From NCBI GenBank assembly GCA_965216025.1, contig CBDCEX010000018.1, positions 992,001 through 1,056,000 on the forward strand: a DNA stretch of 64,000 bases, read 5' to 3'. Position numbers and translations under genes: made by a program. Positions 26,676 to 35,466 of the stretch are shown here, in pieces (positions within the stretch are counted from its first letter, which is position 1; the number at the start of each line of letters is the position of its first letter). The notes under the pieces were generated by a model, which was not told where the DNA came from, did no database searches, and saw only the letters and a program-made list of their open reading frames with translations. The DNA comes from JADFQT01 sp965216025. GTDB taxonomy: Bacteria > Chloroflexota > Dehalococcoidia > Lucifugimonadales > UBA3495.

Positions 26676-27194
26676 ATGGACCGGGTGTATCTGGGCATGG
26701 GGTACATCTGTGGCGCCGAGATATTGCTGCTGGGCCTGTTTATAACTTACCAGGTAATCGCCCGCAAGACCGGCATGGTCAGGGCTCCCGGTACCGACTT
26801 GTTGAGCGGCTTTGTTCTGGCGATGGCCGCAACCTGGGCATTTTCCTACGCACTGCGGACCGGGTCCCACGTGCGCATAGACGTACTCTTGCCCTTCATG
26901 CCCCCCAAGCTTCGGGCGCTGGCCGACTGGTTGGCCCTGGGATCCATCGCCTTTTTTGCTTCCATCACTTCCTGGAAAGTGTGGGTAATGGTGCTGAAGT
27001 CCTACTCGATAGGCGCTGTGACCAATACTTATCCCCTTACTCCCCTGTGGATTCCCCAGACGGTGGTGGGCATCGGGTTTAGCCTGCTGGCCCTTACCGC
27101 CATTCATATGATGTTCGACATGGTGGCGGAAGCTGCTTTGTTGCGGTTACACAAAGCCATGGGCGGGACCGACGACCCGGAGATTGCCCGATAG
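26676..27194 (+). CDS. dctQ: TRAP transporter small permease, DctQ family
   Basis: A 172-residue membrane protein with about four hydrophobic segments: GYICGAEILLLGLFITYQVIA, LLSGFVLAMAATWAFSYAL, LADWLALGSIAFFASITSWKVWVM, and IPQTVVGIGFSLLALTAIHMMF. The HVRIDVLLPFMPP signature between segments two and three is typical of DctQ. The ATG at 26676 has no clear Shine-Dalgarno. The frame is open upstream to a CTG preceded by AGGAGAGAG (about 26613), which would add ~20 residues. Located between dctP and dctM. Confidence 0.85.
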   Translation: MDRVYLGMGYICGAEILLLGLFITYQVIARKTGMVRAPGTDLLSGFVLAMAATWAFSYALRTGSHVRIDVLLPFMPPKLRALADWLALGSIAFFASITSWKVWVMVLKSYSIGAVTNTYPLTPLWIPQTVVGIGFSLLALTAIHMMFDMVAEAALLRLHKAMGGTDDPEIAR

Positions 27195-27255
27195 TCGCTG
27201 GGGCAGCAGACGAACCCACGTCGGCAAATTAGCCACAACAGAGGGGGTAGCCCGG

Positions 27256-28746
27256 ATGGCAATCGTTACGGCCTTCGGTCTTATGGGCGCATTCTTCATG
27301 GTGGGGCTATACGTAGCCGGTGCATTGGGAGTCTTGTCCCTGGTAATAATGTATTTCTTCTCCGATGCTCCCCTGTGGAACATCATGGGGAACAAGGCCT
27401 GGGAAACCAATACCAGATTCATCCTGGTGGCTATTCCCTTGTTCTTGCTGATGGGAGAGTTGATGCTGCGTAGCGGCATGGGCGAACGCATGTACAGCGC
27501 GCTGTCCCGCTGGCTTTCCTTCCTCCCTGGTGGGTTGCTGCACACCAACATCGCCTCCTGCGCCGTGTTTGCTGCTTGCTCCGGCTCCAGCGTAGCCACC
27601 TCGGCCACCATCAGCCGGGTGTCTCTACCCTCCTTCCGGCAGCGGGGCTATAACGAGCGGCTGGTCATGGGTTCCCTAGCGGCAGGAGGCACCCTGGGTA
27701 TCCTGATCCCGCCCAGCATTGGCCTCATAGTCTACGGAGTGCTGGTCGAGGAGTCCATCGGCCGGTTGTACCTGGCCGGGTTCGTCCCTGGGTTCATGCT
27801 GGCGATTGTCATGATGCTGATGATGATAGTGGTGGCCAAAATATGGCCCCAAATTGCGCCACCGGAGCAGTTGGTAAGCTGGCGTCTCCGCTTTGTTGGA
27901 CTGTTAGGAATGATCCCCGTATTCGGCATAATATTCGTGGTGCTGGGCTCCATCTACCTGGGATGGGCTACTCCCACCGAGGCCGCTGCCTTCGGAGTGT
28001 CCGGGGCCCTGTTACTGGCAGTGATTAACAACTCCGGCCCGGCGATTTTCGCCTGGCTGCTCAAGCTCCTGAACAACACTGTTACGGTGTATTGGCTGCC
28101 ACCGCCTCTTCGGGAAAAGGCCCAAAGGACCCATCGGTCGCATCCCCTGGCCCCCGGGCAGATGCAGCAGGCCATGCTGGTCAATCTGCGAATGTTGCAG
28201 GAAGCAACCCTCTCCGCGGCGCGCACCACCGCGATGATAATGCTGATAGTGGTGGCGGCCTTCACCCTTAGCTTCGCCTTCGCCCGGCTGGGCATCTCCC
28301 AAGATATTTCAGCATGGATAACTGGGCTTGACCTTACCCCGGTGCAACTGGTGATTATTCTGGTGTTTTTCTACTTGATCCTGGGCACCTTTATGGAGAG
28401 CTTTGCCATGTTGGTGACCACCGTGCCTATCCTGGTTGAGACACTGAATGCCACCGGCGTCGACCTGGTGTGGTTCGGCATCATCATGGTCATCCTGGTG
28501 GAGGCGGCCTTGATTAGCCCGCCGGAAGGGATCAACCTGTACATTCTGCACAGCGTGCGCCAGGACGTGAGCGCCGAGTTGTCGGAAGCCGAGGGAGTGC
28601 AGGAGCAAGTAGGCACCATCGCCGACGTGTATATCGGGGTGTTGCCCTTCATGGCGTGCATGGCGATAGTTATTGCGCTGTTGATAGCCTTTCCGGAGAT
28701 TGCCTTGTGGCTGCCCAACGCGGTGAAGGGCACACGAGGGGGTTAA
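27256..28746 (+). CDS. dctM: TRAP transporter large permease, DctM family
   Basis: A 496-residue polytopic membrane protein with DctM signatures: IPLFLLMGELMLRSGMGERMYSAL, the conserved NIASCAVFAACSGSSVATSATISRVSLPSFRQRGYNERLVMGSLAAGGTLGILIPPSIGLIVYGVL block, and FYLILGTFMESFAMLVTTVPILVETLNATGVDLVWFGIIMVILVEAALISPPEGINLYI. A polar insert of ~50 residues (about 280-330) breaks the middle of the protein. The start at 27256 is chosen because GAGGGGGT precedes it and the first transmembrane segment begins there; a frame-open upstream extension overlaps dctQ. With DctP and DctQ it forms a sodium- or proton-driven importer. Confidence 0.9.
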   Translation: MAIVTAFGLMGAFFMVGLYVAGALGVLSLVIMYFFSDAPLWNIMGNKAWETNTRFILVAIPLFLLMGELMLRSGMGERMYSALSRWLSFLPGGLLHTNIASCAVFAACSGSSVATSATISRVSLPSFRQRGYNERLVMGSLAAGGTLGILIPPSIGLIVYGVLVEESIGRLYLAGFVPGFMLAIVMMLMMIVVAKIWPQIAPPEQLVSWRLRFVGLLGMIPVFGIIFVVLGSIYLGWATPTEAAAFGVSGALLLAVINNSGPAIFAWLLKLLNNTVTVYWLPPPLREKAQRTHRSHPLAPGQMQQAMLVNLRMLQEATLSAARTTAMIMLIVVAAFTLSFAFARLGISQDISAWITGLDLTPVQLVIILVFFYLILGTFMESFAMLVTTVPILVETLNATGVDLVWFGIIMVILVEAALISPPEGINLYILHSVRQDVSAELSEAEGVQEQVGTIADVYIGVLPFMACMAIVIALLIAFPEIALWLPNAVKGTRGG

Positions 28747-28753
28747 GAAGCCC

Positions 28754-29164
28754 GTGTCACAGTTAGGACCATGCCAAAGGAAGAACACCTGGCCTCTTCG
28801 TATAGTAGACCCCCGCCTGCAGGACGGCGCCTATGAGAGCCAGTGGGAAGAACTAACTCACAACCAGGCACAGGTGCAGCTGAACGTCCTCTACAGCTGG
28901 AACCTCTACGGTGAGCAGGCGCACATCGAGCCGAGCGATGGGAAACCCGCTCCTGTTGGCTTCGAGTATGTAGCCAAGACTCGCACCTACTATGGCCGGT
29001 TCCTGGAAGCCAGGAGGGCTGCTAGCCAGCCAGCGGGATGTCCGGATAGGCTTCCTGTCGAGCCGGTTTGTGGGCGGGCCCGGTCGATCCAATCTGCGAC
29101 GGAGACGTTGCGGCGCTGGTCCCTGGTCAAGACACCAATGGCCGAAGCGAATTGGCCGGGGTGA
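28754..29164 (+). CDS. hypothetical protein, unrecognised
   Basis: A GTG-initiated 136-residue frame begins eight bases after the dctM stop, without a clear ribosome binding site. The first ~90 residues look protein-like (WEELTHNQAQVQLNVLYSWN; VGFEYVAKTRTYYGRFLEA) but match no family I know, and the C-terminal part is Arg/Pro-rich as in a random frame. It could be a small real gene, a decayed fragment, or chance. The gap 28747-29234 contains nothing better on either strand. Confidence 0.3.
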   Translation: MSQLGPCQRKNTWPLRIVDPRLQDGAYESQWEELTHNQAQVQLNVLYSWNLYGEQAHIEPSDGKPAPVGFEYVAKTRTYYGRFLEARRAASQPAGCPDRLPVEPVCGRARSIQSATETLRRWSLVKTPMAEANWPG

Positions 29165-29234
29165 ATTTGATGGCAGTTGACGCGCTCAGGACGGCGTTTT
29201 ATAGTTCGAGGAATGCTAGAGGGAGGCCCCCGCG

Positions 29235-30512
29235 ATGTTGAGTCATGCCGACAATGAGGTGCTGACCCGCACCAATCCAGGCACGCCCATGGGTGAGACC
29301 ATGCGACGCTATTGGATGCCGGCTCTATTGTCTTCGGAAATAGCGGAGCCCGACTGTGCGCCGGTTCGGGTGCGCCTGCTGGGAGAGGATCTGATCGCCT
29401 TCCGAGATACGCAAGGACGGATTGGGCTGTTGGACCAGTTTTGCCCCCATCGCCGGGCCTCCTTGTTCCTGGGCCGCAACGAGGAATGCGGCCTGAGATG
29501 CGTGTATCACGGATGGAAATTCGATGTCTCAGGACAGTGCCTGGACATGATGAACGAGCCGCCAGACAGCAATTATAAGGACGATCTCCGCATCAAAGCC
29601 TACCCGGCGATTGAGCAGGGCGGGGTTGTCTGGGCCTATCTGGGGGCACCGGCGAAGCAGCCCGCTTCGCCAAATTTCGAGTGGACTCAAGTTCCTCAAA
29701 GCCATCGACGCGTATCTAAGGTCCGGCAAGATTGCAACTGGCTTCAGGGACTGGAAGGCGGTATCGACACCGCCCACGCGCCCATTCTGCACCACACCAT
29801 AACCCCCGACACCGACAAAGCTGGCATCGGCATTAACAGCGACTTCGTGGTTGGGGGAGCGCCCGCCCTGGAGGTGGAGCTAACGGATTACGGCTACCGG
29901 TACGCCGGGATCCGGTCCCTGGGGGAACGGGGGAACTACGTTCGAGCCTATCACTACGTCATGCCTTTCCACCAGATGCGGCCTCGCCAGGCGAGTTACC
30001 AGGGAGGGGAGTCCTCACCGATGATCGCCGGCCATATGTGGGTGCCCATGGATGATGAAAACGTCATGATCTACAACTGGATATACAGTTTCGGCGAAAT
30101 GGGTATCAGCGATGAGGAGTGGCTGCAGATCGAGCGAGGCTACGGTCGGGGGCCAGAGCATCTTTTAGCCGACTACCGGTCCGTTGGCAACCGGGACAAC
30201 GATTGGCAGATTGACCGCCAAGTCCAGAGGACCGAGACTTTTACTGGCATCGAGGGAATCAACGCCCAGGACGTGGCCGTGCAGGAGAGCATGGGGGCAA
30301 TCGTTGACCGGAATAAGGAGAATCTGACCCGCAGCGACATGGCGATTGTCCAGGCGCGCCGGCTTTTGCTCCAGGCGACTCGGACCGTTGCTGACGGGGG
30401 CGATCCCCCGGGCCTAGCCCCCAACTACTACAATGCTCGGGCTATAGAGCGGGTCCTCCCCGCCGAGGTGCCGTGGCAGGACGCTTTATCCAGTGAGATG
30501 TATCCGGGGTAG
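29235..30512 (+). CDS. Rieske aromatic ring-hydroxylating oxygenase, alpha subunit
   Basis: A 425-residue oxygenase of the phthalate-dioxygenase-like group. The Rieske cluster ligands are Cys70-Pro-His72 and Cys89-Val-Tyr-His92. The catalytic mononuclear iron region follows at LEGGIDTAHAPILHHT (~residues 175-190), with the bridging Asp and two His. The family inserts oxygen into or demethylates aromatic compounds using electrons from a separate reductase, which is not adjacent. The start ATG follows GAGGGAGG. A MITE-like repeat sits downstream. Such Rieske oxygenases are repeatedly found in Chloroflexota that degrade recalcitrant organic matter. Confidence 0.9.
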   Translation: MLSHADNEVLTRTNPGTPMGETMRRYWMPALLSSEIAEPDCAPVRVRLLGEDLIAFRDTQGRIGLLDQFCPHRRASLFLGRNEECGLRCVYHGWKFDVSGQCLDMMNEPPDSNYKDDLRIKAYPAIEQGGVVWAYLGAPAKQPASPNFEWTQVPQSHRRVSKVRQDCNWLQGLEGGIDTAHAPILHHTITPDTDKAGIGINSDFVVGGAPALEVELTDYGYRYAGIRSLGERGNYVRAYHYVMPFHQMRPRQASYQGGESSPMIAGHMWVPMDDENVMIYNWIYSFGEMGISDEEWLQIERGYGRGPEHLLADYRSVGNRDNDWQIDRQVQRTETFTGIEGINAQDVAVQESMGAIVDRNKENLTRSDMAIVQARRLLLQATRTVADGGDPPGLAPNYYNARAIERVLPAEVPWQDALSSEMYPG

Positions 30513-30551
30513 GGGAGAGGCCTGGTACCCCCAAGGACCCGCTGCAGACTA

Positions 30552-30766
30552 CTAAACCAAACCCAAAGTGGAATCTACATGGACACCGGATTGGGCAGCG
30601 CTGCCAACACCGTCATTCCGGCGAACGCCGGAATCCAGGGAACAATGCAGAATGTACTTTCCTGGACACCGGCTTACGCCGGTGTGACGGAGGATGTTGC
30701 GGCTTCACGTTGCGCAAACTAACACACTGCCGATCGCCCAAGGGTAGACCCCGCTCCCAGTCTAAA
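30552..30766. repeat. MITE-like dispersed repeat, copy D (right end degenerate)
   Basis: The left terminal repeat CTAAACCAAACCCAAAGTG is intact, followed by the same internal palindromes (ATTCCGGC-GAAC-GCCGGAAT, ACACCGGC-TTAC-GCCGGTGT). After about 30735 the similarity to copy B fades. It fills the gap between the Rieske oxygenase and the MFS gene; nothing else is seen in 30513-30810. Confidence 0.78.
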
Positions 30767-31871
30767 CCCCAAGAAGACCCTCGGCCGGTATCGGATATGT
30801 CCAGTTATATGTGTCGAAGAGTCAAACATCAGGTTGGGACCCGGACCGTGCTCCCCAGTTGCGCCCCTTTGAAGCGGTAGTGGAAGGCCAGGGTAGCAGT
30901 CGGGAGTTCATACGCTATGAGGACCTGCCCCGAAGTTTCCACCGCTGGAAATGGCGGGTGCTGCTGGCCTTCTCCTTCTTTTACCTCTTTCTGTACCTGG
31001 GCCGATTCAACTTCTGGCCGGTTGCTCCTCTGGTTAAGGAAGAGCTATTCCTAACCCACTTCGAAATTGGGTTGATCAACGCTTTGTTGCTGTGGGGTTT
31101 TGGGCTGGGGGATTTGGTGCACGGCCGCCTGGCCGAAGCCTACGGCTTGCGATTGTGGGTGCTGCTGGGGGCGTTGCTAACGGTGGTATTCAACTGGGTG
31201 GTTAGTTTTGGCACTTCCACCATGTCTATCGCCATTCCCTGGGGGATTAACGGTTTCGTCAACGCGGCTTGCTGGGCTCCTGGCATTAGCATGATTTCCC
31301 AATGGTGGCCCCGACGGGATAGAGGCATGGCCATGGGCATAGTTGGCACCGCCACCGGGGGCGCCATGCTGATCATGTGGTGGATCACTGGGTGGGTGGG
31401 CATAGAGTTTGGCTGGCGTGCGGCCTTCCGGTATCCGCCCCTCCTAATTCTATTGATGGGGCTGGCTTTCTACTTCCTGTCCCGAGACCGGCCCGCCGAT
31501 GTGGGGCTGCCCGAGTACCTGGAAGAGGACGAAGTATCAGCCGAGCCAGAAGCGATATCCGAAGAGCAGCTACGGGGCGTTGGACCCTACCGAGAGCTAT
31601 TGTCCAATTCCCGATTTCACTTGGCGTCCCATGTGAAGGGCCTGGAAAACGTGGTGCGCTATGGCCTCACTACTTGGGTACCCATCTATTACTTTGAGGC
31701 GGGCGGGCTGTCCATCGAGTCCACCATCCTGCTCACGGTGCTGCTACCCCTTGGATACCTGCTGGCGCCGCCCCTCTCTGGCATTATCTCCGACCGGCTG
31801 CTGAACAGTGCCCGCCGCCCTATGGTGATAGCATCTTGTGTTATCAGCGCCGGGGCTCTAATCGGCATCGC

Positions 31872-33776
31872 CTAGAGGATCGGCCGAAAAGCACCCTGAT
31901 CCAGGCTAGTCCGATATAATGGGCAGGAGAATTTAATGGGTGTGGGAGGCAGGGGATGCTGGGAAAACGCTCTAAACAGCTGGGGTTCCTGGAAGCGGAC
32001 CATCTCTACCTGGACTATGTGGGTCGCGGCTCCTTCTACGGCTTCCTGGCCTCCCTGCGGGGTCAGCTATTTCGGGACGAAGATTTCGCCGAACTGTATT
32101 GCCCGGACAATGGCCGGGACAGCGTGCCTCCCAGTCTGGTGGCCACCGCGCTGTTGTTGCAAGCCTACGACAAAGTTAGCGACCTGGAAGCCAAGCAGAG
32201 GGCGGATTTCGATATCCGGTGGAAGGTGGCGTTGGGGATTGAGGTGGAGGACCGGCCATTTGCCAAGAGCACCCTGCAACTGTTTCGAGCCCAGCTGATC
32301 CTCCACGACCAGGTGCGGTCCGTCTTTCAGCGCAGCCTCCAATTCGCCCGGCAGACCGGCTGCCTGAAAGGACGGCGGATGAAGGTGGCGGTGGACACTA
32401 CCTACATTCTGGGTCGGGGAGCGGTCAAGGACACCTACAACCTGCTGGCCGACGGCATAGTCCAGGTGGTCAGGGCATTGGCCCAACTGGATGGGACCCG
32501 GGCCGAGGAGTGGGCCTTGAAACACGGCCTGGAGCTTTACTTTGGCTCCAGTGTGAAGGGAGAGGCGGGGATTGACTGGGACAACAAGAAGGAGCGGCAA
32601 GCCTTACTGCAGAAGATAGTAGCCGATGCTGACCTGGTATTGGAACTGGCCCGTCAGGCCCAAGGTAGATTTCCCGCAGATAGTCCTGAGCGCCAGGCTA
32701 TTGGAGAAGCAGCGGAACTCTTGGGGCAACTCCTCTTGCAAGATGTGGAACGGCAGGAGGATGGTCCGGCCCGGAAGGATGGCGTAAGCCGGGACCGGGT
32801 CCCTTCGGCGCACGACCCGGAGATGCGCCATGGGCGCAAAAGCAGCAGCAAACGCTTCGACGGACATAAGGCTGCCGTGGTGGTGGATACCGATTCCCAA
32901 CTGGTGACCGCGGTAGACATTCTGCCCGGCAATGCCGGTGACAACACCGGAGTCCTGGAACTGGTGGAGCAGAGTGAAGAGAACACGGGCATAGCTGTGG
33001 AGGAGACCATTGGGGATGCGGCCTATGGGGATGGCGGGACGCGGCAGGCCTTTGCCGATGCCGGTCGGACGCTAATAGCCAAGGTGCCGGGTCGTCCCAG
33101 AAAAGACCACTTCCCCAAAGAAGACTTCCAGATCGACCTGACGGCTGGCGCCTGCACCTGCCCGGCCGGGCAGGTCACCCACACGCTACGTACCATGGGC
33201 AACCGGACCAACCGGTTGGGTCAGACCTATCCGGTCCAGAGTTTTCAATTCGACCCGGCGGTCTGTGGCGTATGCCCGCTGCGAGACCAATGCATTGCCA
33301 GCAGCAAGGGCAAAGGCCGTACGGTGACTCTCCACCCTCAGGAAGCGCTCCTGCAACAAGCCCGGGCCTTCCAGCAGAGTGAAGATTTTGCCGAATACCC
33401 TAGTCGGCGACAGGTGGTCGAGCATCGCCTGGCTCGGCTGGTTCAACTGGGGGTCCGCCAATCTCGCTACTTTGGCCGGACCAAGACCCTTTATCAGCTA
33501 CTCCTGGCAGCCACGGCGGCCAACCTGACCCTGGTGGCTACCAAGACGGGGATGATGTCCCAGGGTCCAGGCTCCTCCCCCAATAAACCAGAGAATAGAC
33601 CGGACCGGCCCGCCGCCGGAGCCTGCCCTGAGTTCGCCACCGGGTCGCCCATCGTTACCGCCCAATTCATATTGGTCGCTGCCAGCTGGGCCGCCCTTAG
33701 TCTCAGACCTAGCCCAGTCCACTGGTTAACCTCCGCCTCATCTCGTCACAGCAGGGCTTTTCAGCCGGGTTTCTAG
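31872..33776 (+). mobile_element. IS1182-family insertion sequence, about 1.9 kb
   Basis: The terminal inverted repeats begin CTAGAGGATCGGCCGAAAAG at the left and, read inward from the right, CTAGAAACCCGGCTGAAAAG. The flanks are ATCGC and GCCCC, giving a 2-3 bp GC/GCC repeat. Removing the element and one copy of the repeat rejoins the MFS reading frame (G-I-A-P-P-S-N-A-Y), which supports these boundaries. One transposase gene reads through almost the whole element. A TATAAT at 31914-31919 may be its promoter. Confidence 0.87.
31956..33776 (+). CDS. IS1182-family transposase
   Basis: A 606-residue DDE transposase. The N-terminal DUF772-like domain (FYGFLASLRGQLFRDEDFAELYCPDNGRDSVPPSLVATALLLQAYDKVSDLEA) is typical of IS1182/IS5-like enzymes. 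The catalytic core includes MKVAVDTTYILGRGAVKDTYN (Asp), RFDGHKAAVVVDTDSQLVTAVDILPGNAGD, and VEETIGDAAYGDGGTRQAF. A Cys-rich segment (CTCPAG, CGVCPLRDQC) is followed by RQVVEHRLARLVQLGVRQSRYFGRTKTLYQLLLAATAANL with the catalytic Glu. The TAG stop lies in the right terminal repeat. The frame is intact. Confidence 0.92.
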   Translation: MLGKRSKQLGFLEADHLYLDYVGRGSFYGFLASLRGQLFRDEDFAELYCPDNGRDSVPPSLVATALLLQAYDKVSDLEAKQRADFDIRWKVALGIEVEDRPFAKSTLQLFRAQLILHDQVRSVFQRSLQFARQTGCLKGRRMKVAVDTTYILGRGAVKDTYNLLADGIVQVVRALAQLDGTRAEEWALKHGLELYFGSSVKGEAGIDWDNKKERQALLQKIVADADLVLELARQAQGRFPADSPERQAIGEAAELLGQLLLQDVERQEDGPARKDGVSRDRVPSAHDPEMRHGRKSSSKRFDGHKAAVVVDTDSQLVTAVDILPGNAGDNTGVLELVEQSEENTGIAVEETIGDAAYGDGGTRQAFADAGRTLIAKVPGRPRKDHFPKEDFQIDLTAGACTCPAGQVTHTLRTMGNRTNRLGQTYPVQSFQFDPAVCGVCPLRDQCIASSKGKGRTVTLHPQEALLQQARAFQQSEDFAEYPSRRQVVEHRLARLVQLGVRQSRYFGRTKTLYQLLLAATAANLTLVATKTGMMSQGPGSSPNKPENRPDRPAAGACPEFATGSPIVTAQFILVAASWAALSLRPSPVHWLTSASSRHSRAFQPGF

Positions 33777-34079
33777 GCCCCGCCTTCCAACGCTTATCTA
33801 GGAGCAGCTCTGTTGTTGATCGGCGGCGTGAGCATGGGCTTATCGCCGTCACCCGCCGGACGATGATGTCCACTGTGGCGATAGACATGGCCGGGCGGAG
33901 GATGTCCGGGACCGCGGCTGGGCTGTTGGACGCCCACGGCTACGCTTATGCCGGCTTGCAGGCCATAATTTTTAGCCTGGTGCTGGATATGTCTGGTAGC
34001 CCTTGGCCCATCGTCTTCCTGGCCATGGCCGGCACCAGAGTGTTGTCGGCGGCGATGATGGCCAGGGTGAAGATTTAAC

Positions 34080-34168
34080 GTCCCTCTTCGGCACTTGGCG
34101 GGCTAGAGGGCTCAATCCCCTCCTAGAATCCCGCCAGTTGCTCGCATCCCTTTAACTCTGAACAGTTA
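34080..34168 (+). mobile_element. remnant of an IS66-family right end
   Basis: These ~89 bases match the 3' end of the intact IS66 element (8998-9087) at most positions, including CTTGGCGGGC, CTCAATCCCCTCCT and the terminal CTCTGAACAGTTAC. Only the last codons of the transposase and the right inverted repeat remain. It follows directly after the MFS C-terminal fragment, indicating a second, older insertion/deletion event at this locus. Confidence 0.8.
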
Positions 34169-34487
34169 CAATTGCCTCACAAAGGTTGTTGCTGAGGGGT
34201 GGCATGACGCGAAGTCCTGCCGGGGGGATGATGATGATGATAATGTAGGGTGTGAAAAAGTAGATAAAAGCGATTAGTATTAATTTGTGAACAGGCATAT
34301 CGGAACTGGGCTATTTTGGGCGGGGGCCCGCCCCTCGGCCCCCGCTTTGGCCTAGATGCGGCAGGTAGCTTGGCGAAAGGGAGTATTATTACCGGACGGG
34401 ACGATTGAATCGGCAAGACTCTTCCCAACAAGACTCTTTCCAATAGGAAATCAAGCACCGCCAGAAACAGTTAATCGGAGACAGATA
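34169..34487. other. intergenic region with GATx microsatellite and GC hairpin
   Basis: There is no gene upstream of the SDR start. A (GAT)n run lies near 34228-34245, and a perfect 7-bp stem CGGGGGC (34321-34327) / GCCCCCG (34338-34344) could be a terminator-like hairpin. The SDR reading frame is open from 34356, but the domain begins at 34488. Confidence 0.35.
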
Positions 34488-35342
34488 ATGGGACAGCTGG
34501 ACGGAAAGGCCGCGATAGTCACCGGAGCCAGCCGGGGAATCGGCGCAGAAATCGCCCGGCTGTTGGCCGCGGAAGGCGCCAGGGTCATCTGCGCCGCCCG
34601 CACAGTCCGGGAAGGTGACCACCCGCTGGCGGGCTCTCTGGAGAATACCGTTGGAAACATTCGGCAAGCCGGTGGCGAGGCGACGCCGGTGCCAGTGAAC
34701 ATTTCCCTTCCCGAGGATTGTGAAAAGCTGGTCCAAGAAACTCGGGCCATTTACGGGCCGGTGGACCTGCTGGTTAACAACGCGGCGCTGACCTACTACA
34801 TCCCGGTGAAGGAGTATCCCCTGAACCGGTGGATGCGCTCTTGGGCGGTGAATTTTCACGCCCCCTTCCTGCTGAGCAAGCTGGTTTTGGAGGATATGAT
34901 CCCACGAAACAGCGGCGCCATCGTCAACATCTCCTCCGCAGCCGCGGTCGGACCGGGACGAGGGCCCTACCCCGATGCTCCCACAGGCAGCGGCGGTACT
35001 TGTTATGGGGCGGAGAAGGCCGCCCTGGAGCGTTTCACTCAAGGGTTGGCGATGGAGGTGTACCAATACGGCATCTCGGTGACCTGCGTCGCCCCATCCC
35101 AGCTGGTCCCGACGCCCGGAACAGTCTTTCATAACCTGGTTAGCGGCATGGACGACCCCCGGGGCGAGCCGCCGGAGCTGCTGGCCCAGGCCGTTTTGTT
35201 GCTGGCGACCGAACCCTGGTCCCAGGTCACCGGGCGGGTAACCTACAGCCAGCAGCTTCTCCAGGAGTTCGGGCGGATAACCGAAGCGCGAGGCAGAGGC
35301 GTGGACCCGAAGCTGCCGGGTACCGGCTACAGCCAAGTCTAG
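34488..35342 (+). CDS. short-chain dehydrogenase/reductase
   Basis: A 284-residue SDR. It has the cofactor motif TGASRGIGAEIARLL (residues ~13-27), LLVNNAALTYY, the catalytic Ser in IVNISSAAAVGPG, and the Tyr-x-x-x-Lys dyad in CYGAEKAALERF. The C-terminal extension after QVTGRVTYSQQLLQEFG is longer than in FabG-type enzymes. The internal ATG at 34488 is chosen because the Rossmann fold begins at once (MGQLDGKAAIVTG); the in-frame upstream 44 codons look non-coding. It is followed by an acyl-CoA dehydrogenase on the same strand. Confidence 0.87.
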   Translation: MGQLDGKAAIVTGASRGIGAEIARLLAAEGARVICAARTVREGDHPLAGSLENTVGNIRQAGGEATPVPVNISLPEDCEKLVQETRAIYGPVDLLVNNAALTYYIPVKEYPLNRWMRSWAVNFHAPFLLSKLVLEDMIPRNSGAIVNISSAAAVGPGRGPYPDAPTGSGGTCYGAEKAALERFTQGLAMEVYQYGISVTCVAPSQLVPTPGTVFHNLVSGMDDPRGEPPELLAQAVLLLATEPWSQVTGRVTYSQQLLQEFGRITEARGRGVDPKLPGTGYSQV

Positions 35343-35466
35343 GCCGGCAGCTGATGCCGTGGCGCTGACCACCACCCTTAGGGCCGGCGACAAATGATAA
35401 GATACAATCTACTGTAAGTTTTACCCAGCCCCTATTGTTTTTGTAATCCTGCGACAGGAGGCTCCC

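Larger units (their letters stand above)
30811..34078 (+). pseudogene. MFS transporter gene split by an IS1182-family element
   Basis: Residues 1-354 (30811-31875) encode the first nine or so transmembrane segments of an MFS permease of the GlpT/hexuronate-transporter style (FFYLFLYLGRFNFWPVAPLVKEEL; GFVNAACWAPGISMISQWWPRRDRGMAMGIVGTATGG). The IS interrupts after G-I-A. After it the frame resumes as PPSNAYLGAALLLIGG, then after a one-base shift near 33860 as STVAIDMAGRRMSGTAAGLLDAHGYAYAG, a typical late MFS block. Joining the flanks across the element restores the frame exactly. The start GTG is tentative. The transporter is inactive as it stands. Confidence 0.85.

Noticed and set aside
31872..33776. 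CTAG as the 4-bp target duplication of the IS1182 element
   Set aside because: That choice leaves an in-frame stop in the rebuilt MFS gene. Treating CTAG as element sequence and GC/GCC as the duplication restores the frame.
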